Source of the DNA: Sulfurimonas sp.
GTDB lineage: Bacteria; Campylobacterota; Campylobacteria; Campylobacterales; Sulfurimonadaceae
NCBI RefSeq assembly: GCF_028713515.1
Contig: NZ_JAQTOD010000001.1
Location: 1 to 64,000 of the forward strand
DNA length: 64,000 nucleotides
Reading direction: 5' to 3'
Made by a program: the position numbers and the translations under genes. Each line of letters starts with the position of its first letter. Within the stretch, counting starts at the first letter, position 1. Under the pieces are notes generated by a model, which did no database searches, was not told where the DNA came from, and worked only from the letters and a program-made list of their open reading frames with translations. Shown here piece by piece: positions 1 to 10,206 of this stretch.

Positions 1-149
1 CTTACTTTTAATAATCAAAATTTTAATCTTCTTCACTCTTCTTTAGTTTTAACGCTAATTTTATCAAGTAAGCCGAAATATTGGTGTAAACTTTAAAATA
101 TAACAATTGATTATGTGGTATTATTTTGCATACTATTTTAGGATGCCAC

Positions 150-740
150 ATGAATAATTACATCAAAGATCAGATTAAAAAATCTTACGAAACAAAGCAA
201 CTAATATATGAAAATGAATCTTTAATCAATAAAATCAAAGAAGTAACTACTCTTTGTGTAGAACTCTATAAAAAAGGTTTAAATAAAACTATATTGGCTG
301 GAAATGGCGGCAGTGCTGCTGATGCGCAACATATTGCCGCTGAGCTTGTTGGGCGATATGGTTTTGATAGACCTTCACTTGCTTCTTTAGCGTTAACGAC
401 AGACACATCCAATATTACGGCAATTGGAAATGATTACGGCTATGATAAAATTTTTTCAAGACAGCTTGAGGGAATGGGGCAGAAAGGGGATATTTTTATA
501 GGAATTTCAACCTCTGGGAACTCTAAAAATATTATAAATGCATTTGAGAGAGCAAAAGAAAAAGGCATTACAACAGTTGCTTTAGTTGGTAAAGACGGCG
601 GAGATATGGCAAAAATAGCTGATATATCACTAATTGTTCCATCTGATTCTACTCCAAGAATTCAAGAGTCTCATATCTTGATTGGTCATATTATGTGCGA
701 CATCATAGAAAAAGAGCTTTTTGGCACTAGAGTTAACTAG
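150..740 (+). CDS. gmhA: Phosphoheptose isomerase (sedoheptulose-7-phosphate isomerase)
   Basis: SIS-domain motifs GNGGSAADAQHIAAELVGRY and GISTSGNSKN; ATG at 150 fits better than 126; followed by gmhB. Confidence 0.93.
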   Translation: MNNYIKDQIKKSYETKQLIYENESLINKIKEVTTLCVELYKKGLNKTILAGNGGSAADAQHIAAELVGRYGFDRPSLASLALTTDTSNITAIGNDYGYDKIFSRQLEGMGQKGDIFIGISTSGNSKNIINAFERAKEKGITTVALVGKDGGDMAKIADISLIVPSDSTPRIQESHILIGHIMCDIIEKELFGTRVN

Positions 741-746
741 CAGTTT

Positions 747-1271
747 ATGAACAAAGCACTTTTTTTGGATCGTGATGGTGTCGTAAATATTGAAATTAAC
801 TATCTTTATAAAATTGAAGATTTTATATTTGTGGATGGAATATTCGAATTGTGTAAGCATTATCAAGAGTTAGGCTATGCTTTATTTGTTGTAACTAATC
901 AATCTGGAATCGCTAGAGGTTACTATACGGATGAAAATTTTAATACATTAACTTCATGGATGATAAAAGAGTTTTTAAAGCATAGCATTGAGATAAAAAA
1001 AACATATTACTGTCCACATTTTCCTGAGATATCCGGCGAATGTAGTTGTAGAAAACCAAATTCTGGAATGTTGTTACAAGCAAGGAATGAGTTTGATATT
1101 GATTTGGAAAATTCAATTTTGATTGGCGATAAAGAGAGTGACATTGAGGCGGCTATCGGTGCTGGACTTAAAGAGAGTTACCTTTTTGATGAGACAAAAA
1201 AAGTAAAATTTTCAAGAGCCACAAAAATAGTCTCTAGCTTAAAGGATATTTATAATGTTAATACTAAATAG
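747..1271 (+). CDS. gmhB: D-glycero-beta-D-manno-heptose-1,7-bisphosphate 7-phosphatase (HAD)
   Basis: FLDRDGVVN, VTNQSGIARG, Cys/His zinc motif CPHFPEISGECSCRKP, GDKESDIEAA. Confidence 0.92.
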   Translation: MNKALFLDRDGVVNIEINYLYKIEDFIFVDGIFELCKHYQELGYALFVVTNQSGIARGYYTDENFNTLTSWMIKEFLKHSIEIKKTYYCPHFPEISGECSCRKPNSGMLLQARNEFDIDLENSILIGDKESDIEAAIGAGLKESYLFDETKKVKFSRATKIVSSLKDIYNVNTK

Positions 1272-1740
1272 TGGTGGCACCCTCAATAAAAGATACAATC
1301 CGTTAAATGGCGAACTGATGGTTCCATTTGATAACAACGCCATAAAAACTATACTAGAGAGCACTGGCAATATTTATGATCTTGCAGGAATTGTTTACAA
1401 AGATAGCTTAGACATGACACTAGATGACAGAAAAACAATTGCAAAAGTTATCATGGAGTCAAAAGATGATAAGTTTATAATAATTCATGGAACTGACACC
1501 ATGCACACCACCGCTGAGTTTTTATCAACAATATTTGACGATAGAAAGATTGTATTAGTGGGAGCAATGAAGCCTTTTGAGATAGACAATGTTGAAGCAG
1601 CTTTAAATATTGGAATGGCAATCGGTTTTGCAAATGGTGTCTCAGGTGCAGGTGTTTATATATGTATGAGTGGATATGTCCAACCATGGAATAAATTAGT
1701 AAAAAACAGAAAATTTGGAAAATTTGAAGTTGTCCAATAG
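1255..1740 (+). CDS. Single-domain (N-terminal type) asparaginase family protein
   Basis: LNSGGTLNK and HGTDTMHTTAEFL motifs; only 161 aa. Confidence 0.8.
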   Translation: MLILNSGGTLNKRYNPLNGELMVPFDNNAIKTILESTGNIYDLAGIVYKDSLDMTLDDRKTIAKVIMESKDDKFIIIHGTDTMHTTAEFLSTIFDDRKIVLVGAMKPFEIDNVEAALNIGMAIGFANGVSGAGVYICMSGYVQPWNKLVKNRKFGKFEVVQ

Positions 1741-4177
1741 TGTTGCTTGCTCCCATTGTCATATAGAGTTTGATAAATGGGTAATGATTCAAGAGGAAGA
1801 GCATTCTCTTGATAAAACGGATTCTGCATCTGGCTCTAATGTCTATTATTTTTGCTGCAAAGGGTGTCAAAGTGTGTTTCATCTTCTTAAAGATAAGGGA
1901 TTTGATAGCTTTTATGATAAAAGTAAAAATGCAACCCTCTCTCCTCCGCCAGAAACTTTTACAGATTCGTCAAACTTTGATGTTGCATCGTTTTATGAGA
2001 GATTTGTAAAAACAGATAGCGACGGATTTAATAGAGTTTCTTTAATAATAGAAGGTATTCACTGCTCGGCTTGTATTTGGTTAAATGAGAAGGCACTTCA
2101 CTCTATGGATGGAGTTATAGAAGCAAATATAAACTTTACAAATAACAAGGCAACCATTGTTTGGGCGGGCAGCATTGTAAAATTATCTGAAATTATTGAG
2201 ATGATAAGGTCTGTTGGATATGATGCTTTTGCATATGATCCTTTGCTACAAGAGCTCTATATCAACAAAGAGAGAAAAGCTTACTATCTAAAAATGGCAG
2301 TTGCTATTTTTTCATCTATGAATATTATGTGGATTGCTGTTGCTCAATATGCTGGCTATTTTAGTGGAATCACTCAGGATATAAAAACAATACTAAATAT
2401 TGCAGAATGGATTTTATCAACTCCAGTTCTTTTTTATAGCGGTTGGATTTTCTTTCGAGGCGCTTATTATGGGCTTAAGAGAAAAACTATAAATATGGAC
2501 CTTTTGGTTGCAACAGGCTCAACTCTTACTTACATCTACTCAATATATGTAACGATTATGCACATTGGCGAAGCGTATTTTGATTCGGTTAGTATGATAA
2601 TTACCTTTGTTCTTATCGGTAAATTTTTAGAAGTTTTAAGTAAGAAAAGTGCTTCCGACGCGCTTGATGTTCTTACAAAAAATATTCCGACAGAAGTTAA
2701 AGTAATCAAAGAAGAGAAGATAGTTATATGTGCGCTTGATGATGTGATGGTTGGAGATGTTGTTATTGTGTCTTCTGGAGAGAGGATTTTACTCGATGGC
2801 GTAATTGTAAAAGGTGATGGCTCATTTGATGAGTCTAGTTTAACTGGCGAGAGTAATCAGATTTATAAAACCATTGGCAATAGTGTAATAAGCGGTACAA
2901 CAAGTATAGATGCAGATATACATTATAAAGCAATAAAAGATTTTAAACACTCTACACTCTCAAATATTATCTCTCTGTTGGAATCAGCAATCAACAAAAA
3001 ACCAAAAATAGAACAACTTGCAAACAGGCTCTCTGAGTATTTTTCATCAATAATTTTGCTTTTATCTTTTGCTACATTTGCTTTTTGGTGGATAACATCA
3101 CATAATTTTGAGATATCTTTTATGGTAGCAATATCTGTGATAATTATCGCTTGCCCTTGCGCCCTTGCACTTGCCACTCCAGTTGCAACCCTTGTTGGAC
3201 TAAGTGCAAGTGCCTCAAGAGGTATTTTGTTTAAAGAGGCAGCATTTTTAGAGACAATGGCAAAAATAGATACTCTTGTTTTGGATAAAACAGGGACGAT
3301 TACGCAAGGAAAACCAGAGGTCATAAAGGGAAATTTTTATAGTGAGTTTGATAAAAATTTGCTCTACTCACTAGTAAAAACTTCAAACCATCCAATGGCT
3401 AGTGGAGTTGCAAAATATATAAAAGAACAAGAGAGTACGGTTGAAGAAGTGCTATTTGATGAATATATGCAAATTCCAGCTAAAGGAATTAGGGCAAAAT
3501 ATAAAGGCATAGAATATTTAGGTGGGAATATTAGACTGCTTAGAGAGTATGGCATAGAAACAAATTTTGTGGCTGAAGAGTCAATTTTTTATTTTGCAGT
3601 AAATAATGAAGTTGTGGCGATTTATGAGCTTAAAGACAAGATAAAAAGTGGAATTAAAGAGTTGATGGATAGTATGAAGCAATACAAGATAGAAGTAGTG
3701 TTGCTTAGTGGAGATCATGAAAACATAACAAAAAAAGTGGCAAAAGAGACTGGAATAGAGAATTTTTTGTTTGAGCAAACCCCGCAAGATAAAGCAAAAT
3801 ACATAGATAGATTACATGGCGATTGGAAAAAAGTTGTTATGGTTGGAGACGGTATTAATGATATACTTGCTTTAGCTTCTGCTGATATTGCTATTGCTAT
3901 GGGCGGTGGAAGCGATATTGCGGTTGAGTGTGGTGATGTCGTACTGCTTGATAATTCATTAAAGTCAATAAATGATGCTATTAGAATAAGCAGAGGCACT
4001 TTTGGTTTGATTAAACAAAATCTTGCTATTTCACTTCTATATAACTCAATCACAATTCCTCTTGCAATGGCTGGGTTTGTTATACCACTTTTTGCAGCAA
4101 TCTCTATGTCTTTTAGCTCCCTTTTAGTTGTTGGCAACTCTATAAGAAATCGTAAAAAATGGAGCAAAAATGGATAG
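1715..4177 (+). CDS. ccoI: Heavy-metal translocating P-type ATPase, CcoI/FixI type
   Basis: N-terminal CCKGC and CSAC motifs, CPC in TM (ACPCALALATP), DKTGT, GDGIND; followed by ccoS. Confidence 0.92.
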   Translation: MENLKLSNSVACSHCHIEFDKWVMIQEEEHSLDKTDSASGSNVYYFCCKGCQSVFHLLKDKGFDSFYDKSKNATLSPPPETFTDSSNFDVASFYERFVKTDSDGFNRVSLIIEGIHCSACIWLNEKALHSMDGVIEANINFTNNKATIVWAGSIVKLSEIIEMIRSVGYDAFAYDPLLQELYINKERKAYYLKMAVAIFSSMNIMWIAVAQYAGYFSGITQDIKTILNIAEWILSTPVLFYSGWIFFRGAYYGLKRKTINMDLLVATGSTLTYIYSIYVTIMHIGEAYFDSVSMIITFVLIGKFLEVLSKKSASDALDVLTKNIPTEVKVIKEEKIVICALDDVMVGDVVIVSSGERILLDGVIVKGDGSFDESSLTGESNQIYKTIGNSVISGTTSIDADIHYKAIKDFKHSTLSNIISLLESAINKKPKIEQLANRLSEYFSSIILLLSFATFAFWWITSHNFEISFMVAISVIIIACPCALALATPVATLVGLSASASRGILFKEAAFLETMAKIDTLVLDKTGTITQGKPEVIKGNFYSEFDKNLLYSLVKTSNHPMASGVAKYIKEQESTVEEVLFDEYMQIPAKGIRAKYKGIEYLGGNIRLLREYGIETNFVAEESIFYFAVNNEVVAIYELKDKIKSGIKELMDSMKQYKIEVVLLSGDHENITKKVAKETGIENFLFEQTPQDKAKYIDRLHGDWKKVVMVGDGINDILALASADIAIAMGGGSDIAVECGDVVLLDNSLKSINDAIRISRGTFGLIKQNLAISLLYNSITIPLAMAGFVIPLFAAISMSFSSLLVVGNSIRNRKKWSKNG

Positions 4178-4385
4178 CTGGGTAATTGTTATGATGCTAG
4201 GTGTCTCTATATTTTTAGGGGCGATTGCACTTTTTGGATTTTTATGGGCTGTTAAAAATGGTCAGTTTGATGATGAAGAGAAATTTCTAAATGGTGTAAA
4301 GTTTGATGGAGAAGATGAGTTAAATGATATGGCCAAGCAGGAGCAAAAGAAGGATAAATTAAAGAGAGAGTATAGACCAGAATAA
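4170..4385 (+). CDS. ccoS: cbb3-type cytochrome oxidase assembly protein CcoS
   Basis: Small one-TM protein with LFGFLWAVKNGQFDD motif directly after ccoI. Confidence 0.9.
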   Translation: MDSWVIVMMLGVSIFLGAIALFGFLWAVKNGQFDDEEKFLNGVKFDGEDELNDMAKQEQKKDKLKREYRPE

Positions 4386-4401
4386 TTCTTTATTCTAGAG
4401 T

Positions 4402-4430
4402 AGCAAGATTGTCTAATGAACAATCTTGCT
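4402..4430. terminator. Bidirectional intrinsic terminator-like hairpin
   Basis: Perfect 11-bp inverted repeat AGCAAGATTGT-ctaatga-ACAATCTTGCT between convergent genes. Confidence 0.75.
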
Positions 4431-4437
4431 TGGTAAA

Positions 4438-4722
4438 TTATTTACCGATAGTTAGTGCGAATGCATCTAGTTCAGCATCAGAATACTTAGAAACTTGACC
4501 TTTCATAAGACCTTTCATTGGTCCACCTTTGTCAACTTTGTAACCTTTAAGTGCAGCAGCGATTTCTGCATGAGGTAAAGTTGCAACAATTTTAGATTTA
4601 CCAAGAGCAGCTTTGCTCCAGTCAGCACCATGACAACCAACACATGCAGCAGCGTTTACGGCAGCCATTAAAGAAGAAGTTGCAGCTAAAGCAACGATTG
4701 AAGCGATAACGATTTTTTTCAT
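4438..4722 (-). CDS. Periplasmic class I cytochrome c (c553-like)
   Basis: Signal peptide, CVGCH heme motif, C-terminal MKGLMKGQVSKYSDAELDAFA. Confidence 0.9.
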   Translation of the reverse strand: MKKIVIASIVALAATSSLMAAVNAAACVGCHGADWSKAALGKSKIVATLPHAEIAAALKGYKVDKGGPMKGLMKGQVSKYSDAELDAFALTIGK

Positions 4723-4832
4723 TTTATTTCCTTATGATTTGATTCGACCGAAATTATATATATGTTTCTCTTAAATGGATGTTAATTGTTTATTTGTTAT
4801 CATCTTGCTAAATAAATAACTACGGTGAGCAG

Positions 4833-5843
4833 ATGAGATATATAAAAGATGATTTAAAAGAAAAGACGATTTTAATTACCGGCGGAGCCGGATTTGTAGG
4901 TTCTAACTTGGCATTTTATTTTCAAAATAACCATCCTGATGCAAAAGTTGTTGTGGTTGATTGCTTTAGAAGTGGCGAGAAATTATCAAATGGAAATTTA
5001 AAAAGTTTTGGACATTTTAAAAACTTAATCGGTTTTACAGGAGAAATCATAAGCGGTGATATTAATGACAAAAGCTTGTTAAGTAGTTTGGATGCAAACT
5101 ATAAATTTGATTATATTTTTCATGAAGCAGCAATTTCCGATACAACAGCACAAGAACAAGATTTGATGATAAAAACAAATGTTAATGCTTACAAAGATCT
5201 GCTTAAAATTGCAATCAAACATAACGCAAACATGATTTACGCCTCATCAGCAGCAACATATGGAAATGCCGAGTCACCACAAAGAGTAGGGCGTGAAGCA
5301 CCACAAAATGTTTATGGATTTTCTAAACTTTGTATGGATAATTTGAGCCGAGAATATATGAAAAAAAATAGTATCTCAATTGTTGGTCTCAGATATTTTA
5401 ATGTTTACGGTCGAGGAGAGTATTTTAAAAATACAACGGCATCTATGATTATGCAGTTTGGTCATCAGATACTCTCAGGTAAAAATCCACGACTTTTTGA
5501 AAATAGTGACAAAATTTTGCGTGATTTTATATATATAGAGGATGTTATCCAAGCAAATATAAAAGCTATGGAGCCAAAAGAGAGCGGAATTTATAATGTC
5601 GGAACAGGAAAAGCTAGAAGTTTTCAAGATATTGTAGATATCTTACAAAATGAACTTCAAACTTCTCTTGTCTGTGAATATATCCCAAACCCATTTGTTG
5701 GAAGTTATCAATTTCATACAGAAGCTGATATTTCATCAACAAGAGATGCTCTTGGATATGAACCTAAGTTTGAGATGGAAGATGGTATAAAATCCTACAT
5801 AGATGAAATCAAAAGAGTTTATAACGAAGAAGTTAAGAGATGA
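4833..5843 (+). CDS. hldD: ADP-L-glycero-D-manno-heptose 6-epimerase
   Basis: GGAGFVGSNL Rossmann motif, YGFSKL, LRYFNVYGRGE, HldD-type spacing; followed by hldE. Confidence 0.92.
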   Translation: MRYIKDDLKEKTILITGGAGFVGSNLAFYFQNNHPDAKVVVVDCFRSGEKLSNGNLKSFGHFKNLIGFTGEIISGDINDKSLLSSLDANYKFDYIFHEAAISDTTAQEQDLMIKTNVNAYKDLLKIAIKHNANMIYASSAATYGNAESPQRVGREAPQNVYGFSKLCMDNLSREYMKKNSISIVGLRYFNVYGRGEYFKNTTASMIMQFGHQILSGKNPRLFENSDKILRDFIYIEDVIQANIKAMEPKESGIYNVGTGKARSFQDIVDILQNELQTSLVCEYIPNPFVGSYQFHTEADISSTRDALGYEPKFEMEDGIKSYIDEIKRVYNEEVKR

Positions 5844-7270
5844 AAAATTTTAAAAATTTAACCCCTAAGATTTTGGTTGTTGGTGACTTGATGATAGATC
5901 ACTATCTGTGGGGAAGCTGTGATAGAATCTCTCCAGAAGCGCCTGTTGCAGTTGTTGATATAAAAAATGAGACAACAGTTTTAGGCGGTGCTGGAAATGT
6001 TATAAATAACCTAAGGGCTCTTGGGGCTGAAGTTTTTGTTAGCAGTGTTATAGGAAACGATGATAACGGACTAGAACTACTTGAGATGCTAGAGAATATA
6101 AGTGTAGATACAGCTAAAATTATTAAACTAGAAGATAGAAAAACATCAAAAAAAAGCCGTGTAATAGCGAGCTCACAACAGGTGCTTAGGTATGATATGG
6201 AGAGCAAAGAGCAGATATCAAAATCTGCATCTGATGAGATTTTAAACTCTTTGGCTGGTGTTATTTGTGATTATGATGTAGTTGTGCTCTCGGACTATGG
6301 AAAAGGTGTTTTAAGTGGCGATTTGTGTCGAGGAGTTATAGGGCTTTGCAATAAAAATAGCATAAAAGTTTTAGTTGATCCAAAGGGAAGCGACTACAGC
6401 AAATATAGTGGAGCTTATCTTTTAACGCCAAATAAAAAAGAGGCGATTCTTGCCACTGGTATAAATATAAAAGATACTCAATCATTAAAAAGTGCACTTT
6501 TAAAACTAAAGCAAGATTGTAATTTGGCTATCTCCTTAATCACGCTATCAGAAGATGGAATAGCCACTTATGATGATGAGTTAAAACTGTTTCCTACTGT
6601 TGCAAAAGAGGTTTTTGATGTAACTGGAGCAGGCGATACCGTCATAGCATCCATTGCTTTTGCGATTAGTGCTGGTAAAAATATCGAAGAAGCATCGGCA
6701 TTTGCAAACCTTGCAGCTGGTGTTGTTGTTGGAAAAATTGGCTCAGCAACTGTCACACTTGATGAGATTGAAGAGTATGAAGCAACTCTACATAAAAGCA
6801 CCTCAGATGCTCACATAAAGAGCTTTGAGGATATAAAAAATATAGTAGAGCGATATAGAAAAAATGGTAAAAAAATTGTATTTACGAATGGCTGTTTTGA
6901 CATACTTCATGTGGGACATGTAAAATATCTGCAAGAGGCGAAAAGTTTTGGAGATGTTTTGATAGTTGGACTTAACTCCGACGAATCTGTATCGAGGATT
7001 AAGGGTCCAACCCGCCCCGTAAATGTAGCAGAAGACAGAGCGTATCTGTTGGCAGCTCTTGAGGCGGTTGACTTTGTTGTCTCATTTGGTGATGATACGC
7101 CGTATGAGCTTATAAAAATGATAGCGCCGGATACCCTTGTAAAAGGCGGAGACTATGAGGGTAAAGAGGTTGTCGGAACAGAATTTGCTAGAGAATTAAA
7201 ACTTGTTGAGTTTATTAATGGAAAAAGCACAACAAAAACTATAGAAAAAATACAAGGAATTTCATGTTAA
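5840..7270 (+). CDS. hldE: Bifunctional heptose 7-phosphate kinase / heptose 1-phosphate adenyltransferase
   Basis: PfkB kinase motif DVTGAGDTVIA plus nucleotidyltransferase FTNGCFDILHVGHVKYL. Confidence 0.95.
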   Translation: MKNFKNLTPKILVVGDLMIDHYLWGSCDRISPEAPVAVVDIKNETTVLGGAGNVINNLRALGAEVFVSSVIGNDDNGLELLEMLENISVDTAKIIKLEDRKTSKKSRVIASSQQVLRYDMESKEQISKSASDEILNSLAGVICDYDVVVLSDYGKGVLSGDLCRGVIGLCNKNSIKVLVDPKGSDYSKYSGAYLLTPNKKEAILATGINIKDTQSLKSALLKLKQDCNLAISLITLSEDGIATYDDELKLFPTVAKEVFDVTGAGDTVIASIAFAISAGKNIEEASAFANLAAGVVVGKIGSATVTLDEIEEYEATLHKSTSDAHIKSFEDIKNIVERYRKNGKKIVFTNGCFDILHVGHVKYLQEAKSFGDVLIVGLNSDESVSRIKGPTRPVNVAEDRAYLLAALEAVDFVVSFGDDTPYELIKMIAPDTLVKGGDYEGKEVVGTEFARELKLVEFINGKSTTKTIEKIQGISC

Positions 7271-7836
7271 AAAAAGTAAGTTTATTGACACTATCAGCAG
7301 TCTCTGTTTTTGCGATGCATTCAGCGGAGATTAATGTAAATAATACGGATTTAGAGCTTTCAGCAAAATTTGATATCGGTCAAGTAAATGAAAAAGTTGA
7401 ACCAAATACAATATTTATAGGAGCTAAATACCTAAATGTTGATGAACGCCACAGTGATATCTCTAATGTAGATGATTATTATGAGGCGAATTTTTTAATG
7501 ATGAAAAATGCAAGCAAGGATTTAAAAATAGGACTTGGCGTAAAGTTGAACCACACAAAAGATTTTACATCAGCTCCTCTGGGTGTAGAGGCTGCTTATA
7601 AGTTGCCAATAGAGTCTAGTGTGCCGTTTTATGTTGGTGGTAGCTTGTATTATGCTCCGAGAGTTCTTGCTTTTGAAAAAGCTGATAACTATCTAGAGTA
7701 TCGTGTGACAGTGGATGCTGAGGTTATAAAAAATGGTTTTGTAACAGTTGGATTTAGAGATATGAATACAAACTATGAGAGTGGAAATGTTGAGTATAAC
7801 AAATCATTCTACGGTGGTTTTAGATTCTTATTTTAA
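7264..7836 (+). CDS. Outer-membrane beta-barrel protein, YfaZ-like
   Basis: Signal peptide, alternating amphipathic strands, C-terminal aromatic FRFLF. Confidence 0.65.
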   Translation: MLKKVSLLTLSAVSVFAMHSAEINVNNTDLELSAKFDIGQVNEKVEPNTIFIGAKYLNVDERHSDISNVDDYYEANFLMMKNASKDLKIGLGVKLNHTKDFTSAPLGVEAAYKLPIESSVPFYVGGSLYYAPRVLAFEKADNYLEYRVTVDAEVIKNGFVTVGFRDMNTNYESGNVEYNKSFYGGFRFLF

Positions 7837-7867
7837 TATATTCTAAATTGTGACTTGGAGAATAGGT

Positions 7868-8842
7868 TTAAATATCTAATTCTCGTACAGCTTTAATGAC
7901 TTCTGGCGACATAATGCCTTTCATACACTCATGATGACCAAGAGGGCATTCTCTTCTCATGCATGGTGAGCACTCCATCTCGTGTCTTACAATTTTACTT
8001 CTCTCATTCATCCACTGCGAAGTTTCCGTATGTTTTGTGGGCCCAAAGATGGATACGCTAGGCACACCATAAGCTGCTGCTACATGCATGGGACCGCTAT
8101 CGTTTGTTATAAAAAGTGAACATCCGCCTATGTTTTCGCAAAGCTCTTTTATGGTGGTTTTGCCTGCTAGATTTGTGTAATTTTTAACGCCGTACTGTTT
8201 TAGGTATGACTCTATCTCGTTTGCCATCTCGGTCTCGTTTGGTCCGCCAAAAATAACTATATCATATCTGTTGCTAAGCTCATGAGCTACTTGGGCAAAT
8301 CGTTCTGGATACCATCTTTTTGCACTTCCATATGTTGCACCTGCGTTAATTCCTAAAGTCTGTTTTTCAAGATTCTTTGGTTCTATATAGAGTTTAAGTT
8401 TTGGTGTATTACCGTCCCATAAATCTGTATTTGTCATAGCGAGTTCCGCATACTGTTTGGAGAGATGTTTATTTGTTTTTATATTTGGTGCGTGTGAGAG
8501 CAAAAACATGGAGTGCCATGAACGCTTTGCAATACAAATCACACTGCCCGTTAGTCTAAGAAGCAGTGATGAGTGAATCTGATTCCTAAAAGAGATTGCT
8601 ATATCAAAACTGCCTAGTTTTTTTGCAAGCTCATAAGTTGCTTTAATCCTGTTTTTGGCTTTTTTTGTCTCGTCCACTATTGCATTTTTGCAGAGAGGAT
8701 GATACTTTAATGCCTCAATTGATGCGTAACTGCCAACAAAAGTAAAGTTCGCATCTGGATAGTAGGTTGCTAAAAGTTCAATAGCTGGAGTTGCCATAAC
8801 GGCGTCTCCTAGCCAGTTTGGCAGAATAATTAGTATGTTCAT
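7868..8842 (-). CDS. waaF: Lipopolysaccharide heptosyltransferase II (GT9)
   Basis: NILIILPNWLGDAVMATPA start, NDSGPMHVAAAYGVPSVSIFGPT, CSPCMRRECPLGHHECM. Confidence 0.93.
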   Translation of the reverse strand: MNILIILPNWLGDAVMATPAIELLATYYPDANFTFVGSYASIEALKYHPLCKNAIVDETKKAKNRIKATYELAKKLGSFDIAISFRNQIHSSLLLRLTGSVICIAKRSWHSMFLLSHAPNIKTNKHLSKQYAELAMTNTDLWDGNTPKLKLYIEPKNLEKQTLGINAGATYGSAKRWYPERFAQVAHELSNRYDIVIFGGPNETEMANEIESYLKQYGVKNYTNLAGKTTIKELCENIGGCSLFITNDSGPMHVAAAYGVPSVSIFGPTKHTETSQWMNERSKIVRHEMECSPCMRRECPLGHHECMKGIMSPEVIKAVRELDI

Positions 8843-10149
8843 TAGTTAGTTCCATTTTTTATGTAGATGTAAATTGGTGATGAGCCGATATTTAATATTT
8901 CATTTTCGATTTTTTTACCATTTTTAGAAAATACTTCAAAATAGTCTTCATTTTTTAGAGTTGTTGGTTTTAGTGACCAGTGAATTTGTAAAAGATTGTT
9001 ATCAACAAGGCACTGGAAAATATAGTAATGACGCTTTATATCAAGTCTCAAAAACTGTGCATTTTTCAGACTACTTACCATAAACTTATAGGCTGTAAAT
9101 GCTGTTCGTTTTCTTATACCGTCCCTGTTATCCACAAGTCCATAGCCTGGGGCTATTAATTGATGCCACGAGACTGAATTAACCTGAGCAGAAGCAAAAG
9201 CAAGTAGATAATATCTAAGCATAAAATCCCCATAAAGTTCCTCGCTTACACACTCATGCTCACTTGTTGGAGCGTATGGAGCAGTACCCGTAATTGGCCA
9301 GTTGGTCTCTGTGATGTGAAGTTCATGGGTGCTTTTTGGACTAAGCCAAACCATAGCGCTAAGCAGTGCTATTTTATCTGAGAGATTAAATCCCAGCTGC
9401 ATATTTTCCGGTGCACCTCGTCTATCAACATATAAAAGCGAAGAGATTCCGTCATAGCGGTATCTAAAAAAATTAAAAAGAGTATGAGCGGTAAAATGGT
9501 ACTCAAAATCTATGACTCCGCTGCCAATAAGCTTGGTGTGTGGGAATTTTGAAATTTTCAGATTATATGCGACTTTATAAAAACGATTGTACTCATCTAC
9601 GCTAAAAAATCCCCATTTTGCACGATTTATAGTTGAGCCAATCTCAAAAATATCTACTATTTCATGAAGTGTACTAAAAATGGTGTCTAAATCTTTTTTT
9701 AAAAGCCCCAAATCTTCTATATGTTCTCTATCTTGAAGAATTTTAAGAGTTATTTTTCTCTGACTCATGGCAAGGATAAATTCTTTGAGCTCATTAAGGG
9801 TTTCCATTTCCCAAAGTTTAAAACGCACCAAAACTCTTTCTGCTCCGAGTTCATTAATGAGCTCTATCGTTACATCCTTTTCGCGTTGGTAATCAACACC
9901 AATACAGAAAAAGTCGCTATTTTTAATACTCTTTTTTCGTACAAACGGGATAGCAAGGAGCGAAATCGGTAATGTAAAAATTGATATAAGGAATGTTTTT
10001 AAAAGAGATAAAAACTCTTTCTTCCTCATGCTTTTTTTATAGATTTTATCTTTTAGTGGATATGGCTGGTCGGAATAGTTATCCCATATAAAAGGCTGTT
10101 TCATAAGAAGAATTATATCTTTTTTGGTATTAAACCAGTCAAAAACCAC
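8842..10149 (-). CDS. Predicted membrane-anchored TIM-barrel glycosidase-like protein of the LOS locus
   Basis: N-terminal TM, then GH-like barrel features (VLVRFKLWE, FEIGSTINRAKWG, LHITETNWPI); embedded between heptosyltransferase genes. Confidence 0.5.
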   Translation of the reverse strand: MVFDWFNTKKDIILLMKQPFIWDNYSDQPYPLKDKIYKKSMRKKEFLSLLKTFLISIFTLPISLLAIPFVRKKSIKNSDFFCIGVDYQREKDVTIELINELGAERVLVRFKLWEMETLNELKEFILAMSQRKITLKILQDREHIEDLGLLKKDLDTIFSTLHEIVDIFEIGSTINRAKWGFFSVDEYNRFYKVAYNLKISKFPHTKLIGSGVIDFEYHFTAHTLFNFFRYRYDGISSLLYVDRRGAPENMQLGFNLSDKIALLSAMVWLSPKSTHELHITETNWPITGTAPYAPTSEHECVSEELYGDFMLRYYLLAFASAQVNSVSWHQLIAPGYGLVDNRDGIRKRTAFTAYKFMVSSLKNAQFLRLDIKRHYYIFQCLVDNNLLQIHWSLKPTTLKNEDYFEVFSKNGKKIENEILNIGSSPIYIYIKNGTN

Positions 10150-10206
10150 AGAGGATTAGTTAGTATTTATTTAGCACAATTTTGTTAAAATATACAAAAT
10201 AAAGTT

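Noticed and set aside
630-866. Antisense ORFs listed in the ORF track (e.g. 630-866, 1475-1882, 2923-3324, 58733-59197)
   Set aside because: They lie opposite well-supported genes, have low-complexity or unrecognisable translations, and lack RBS support
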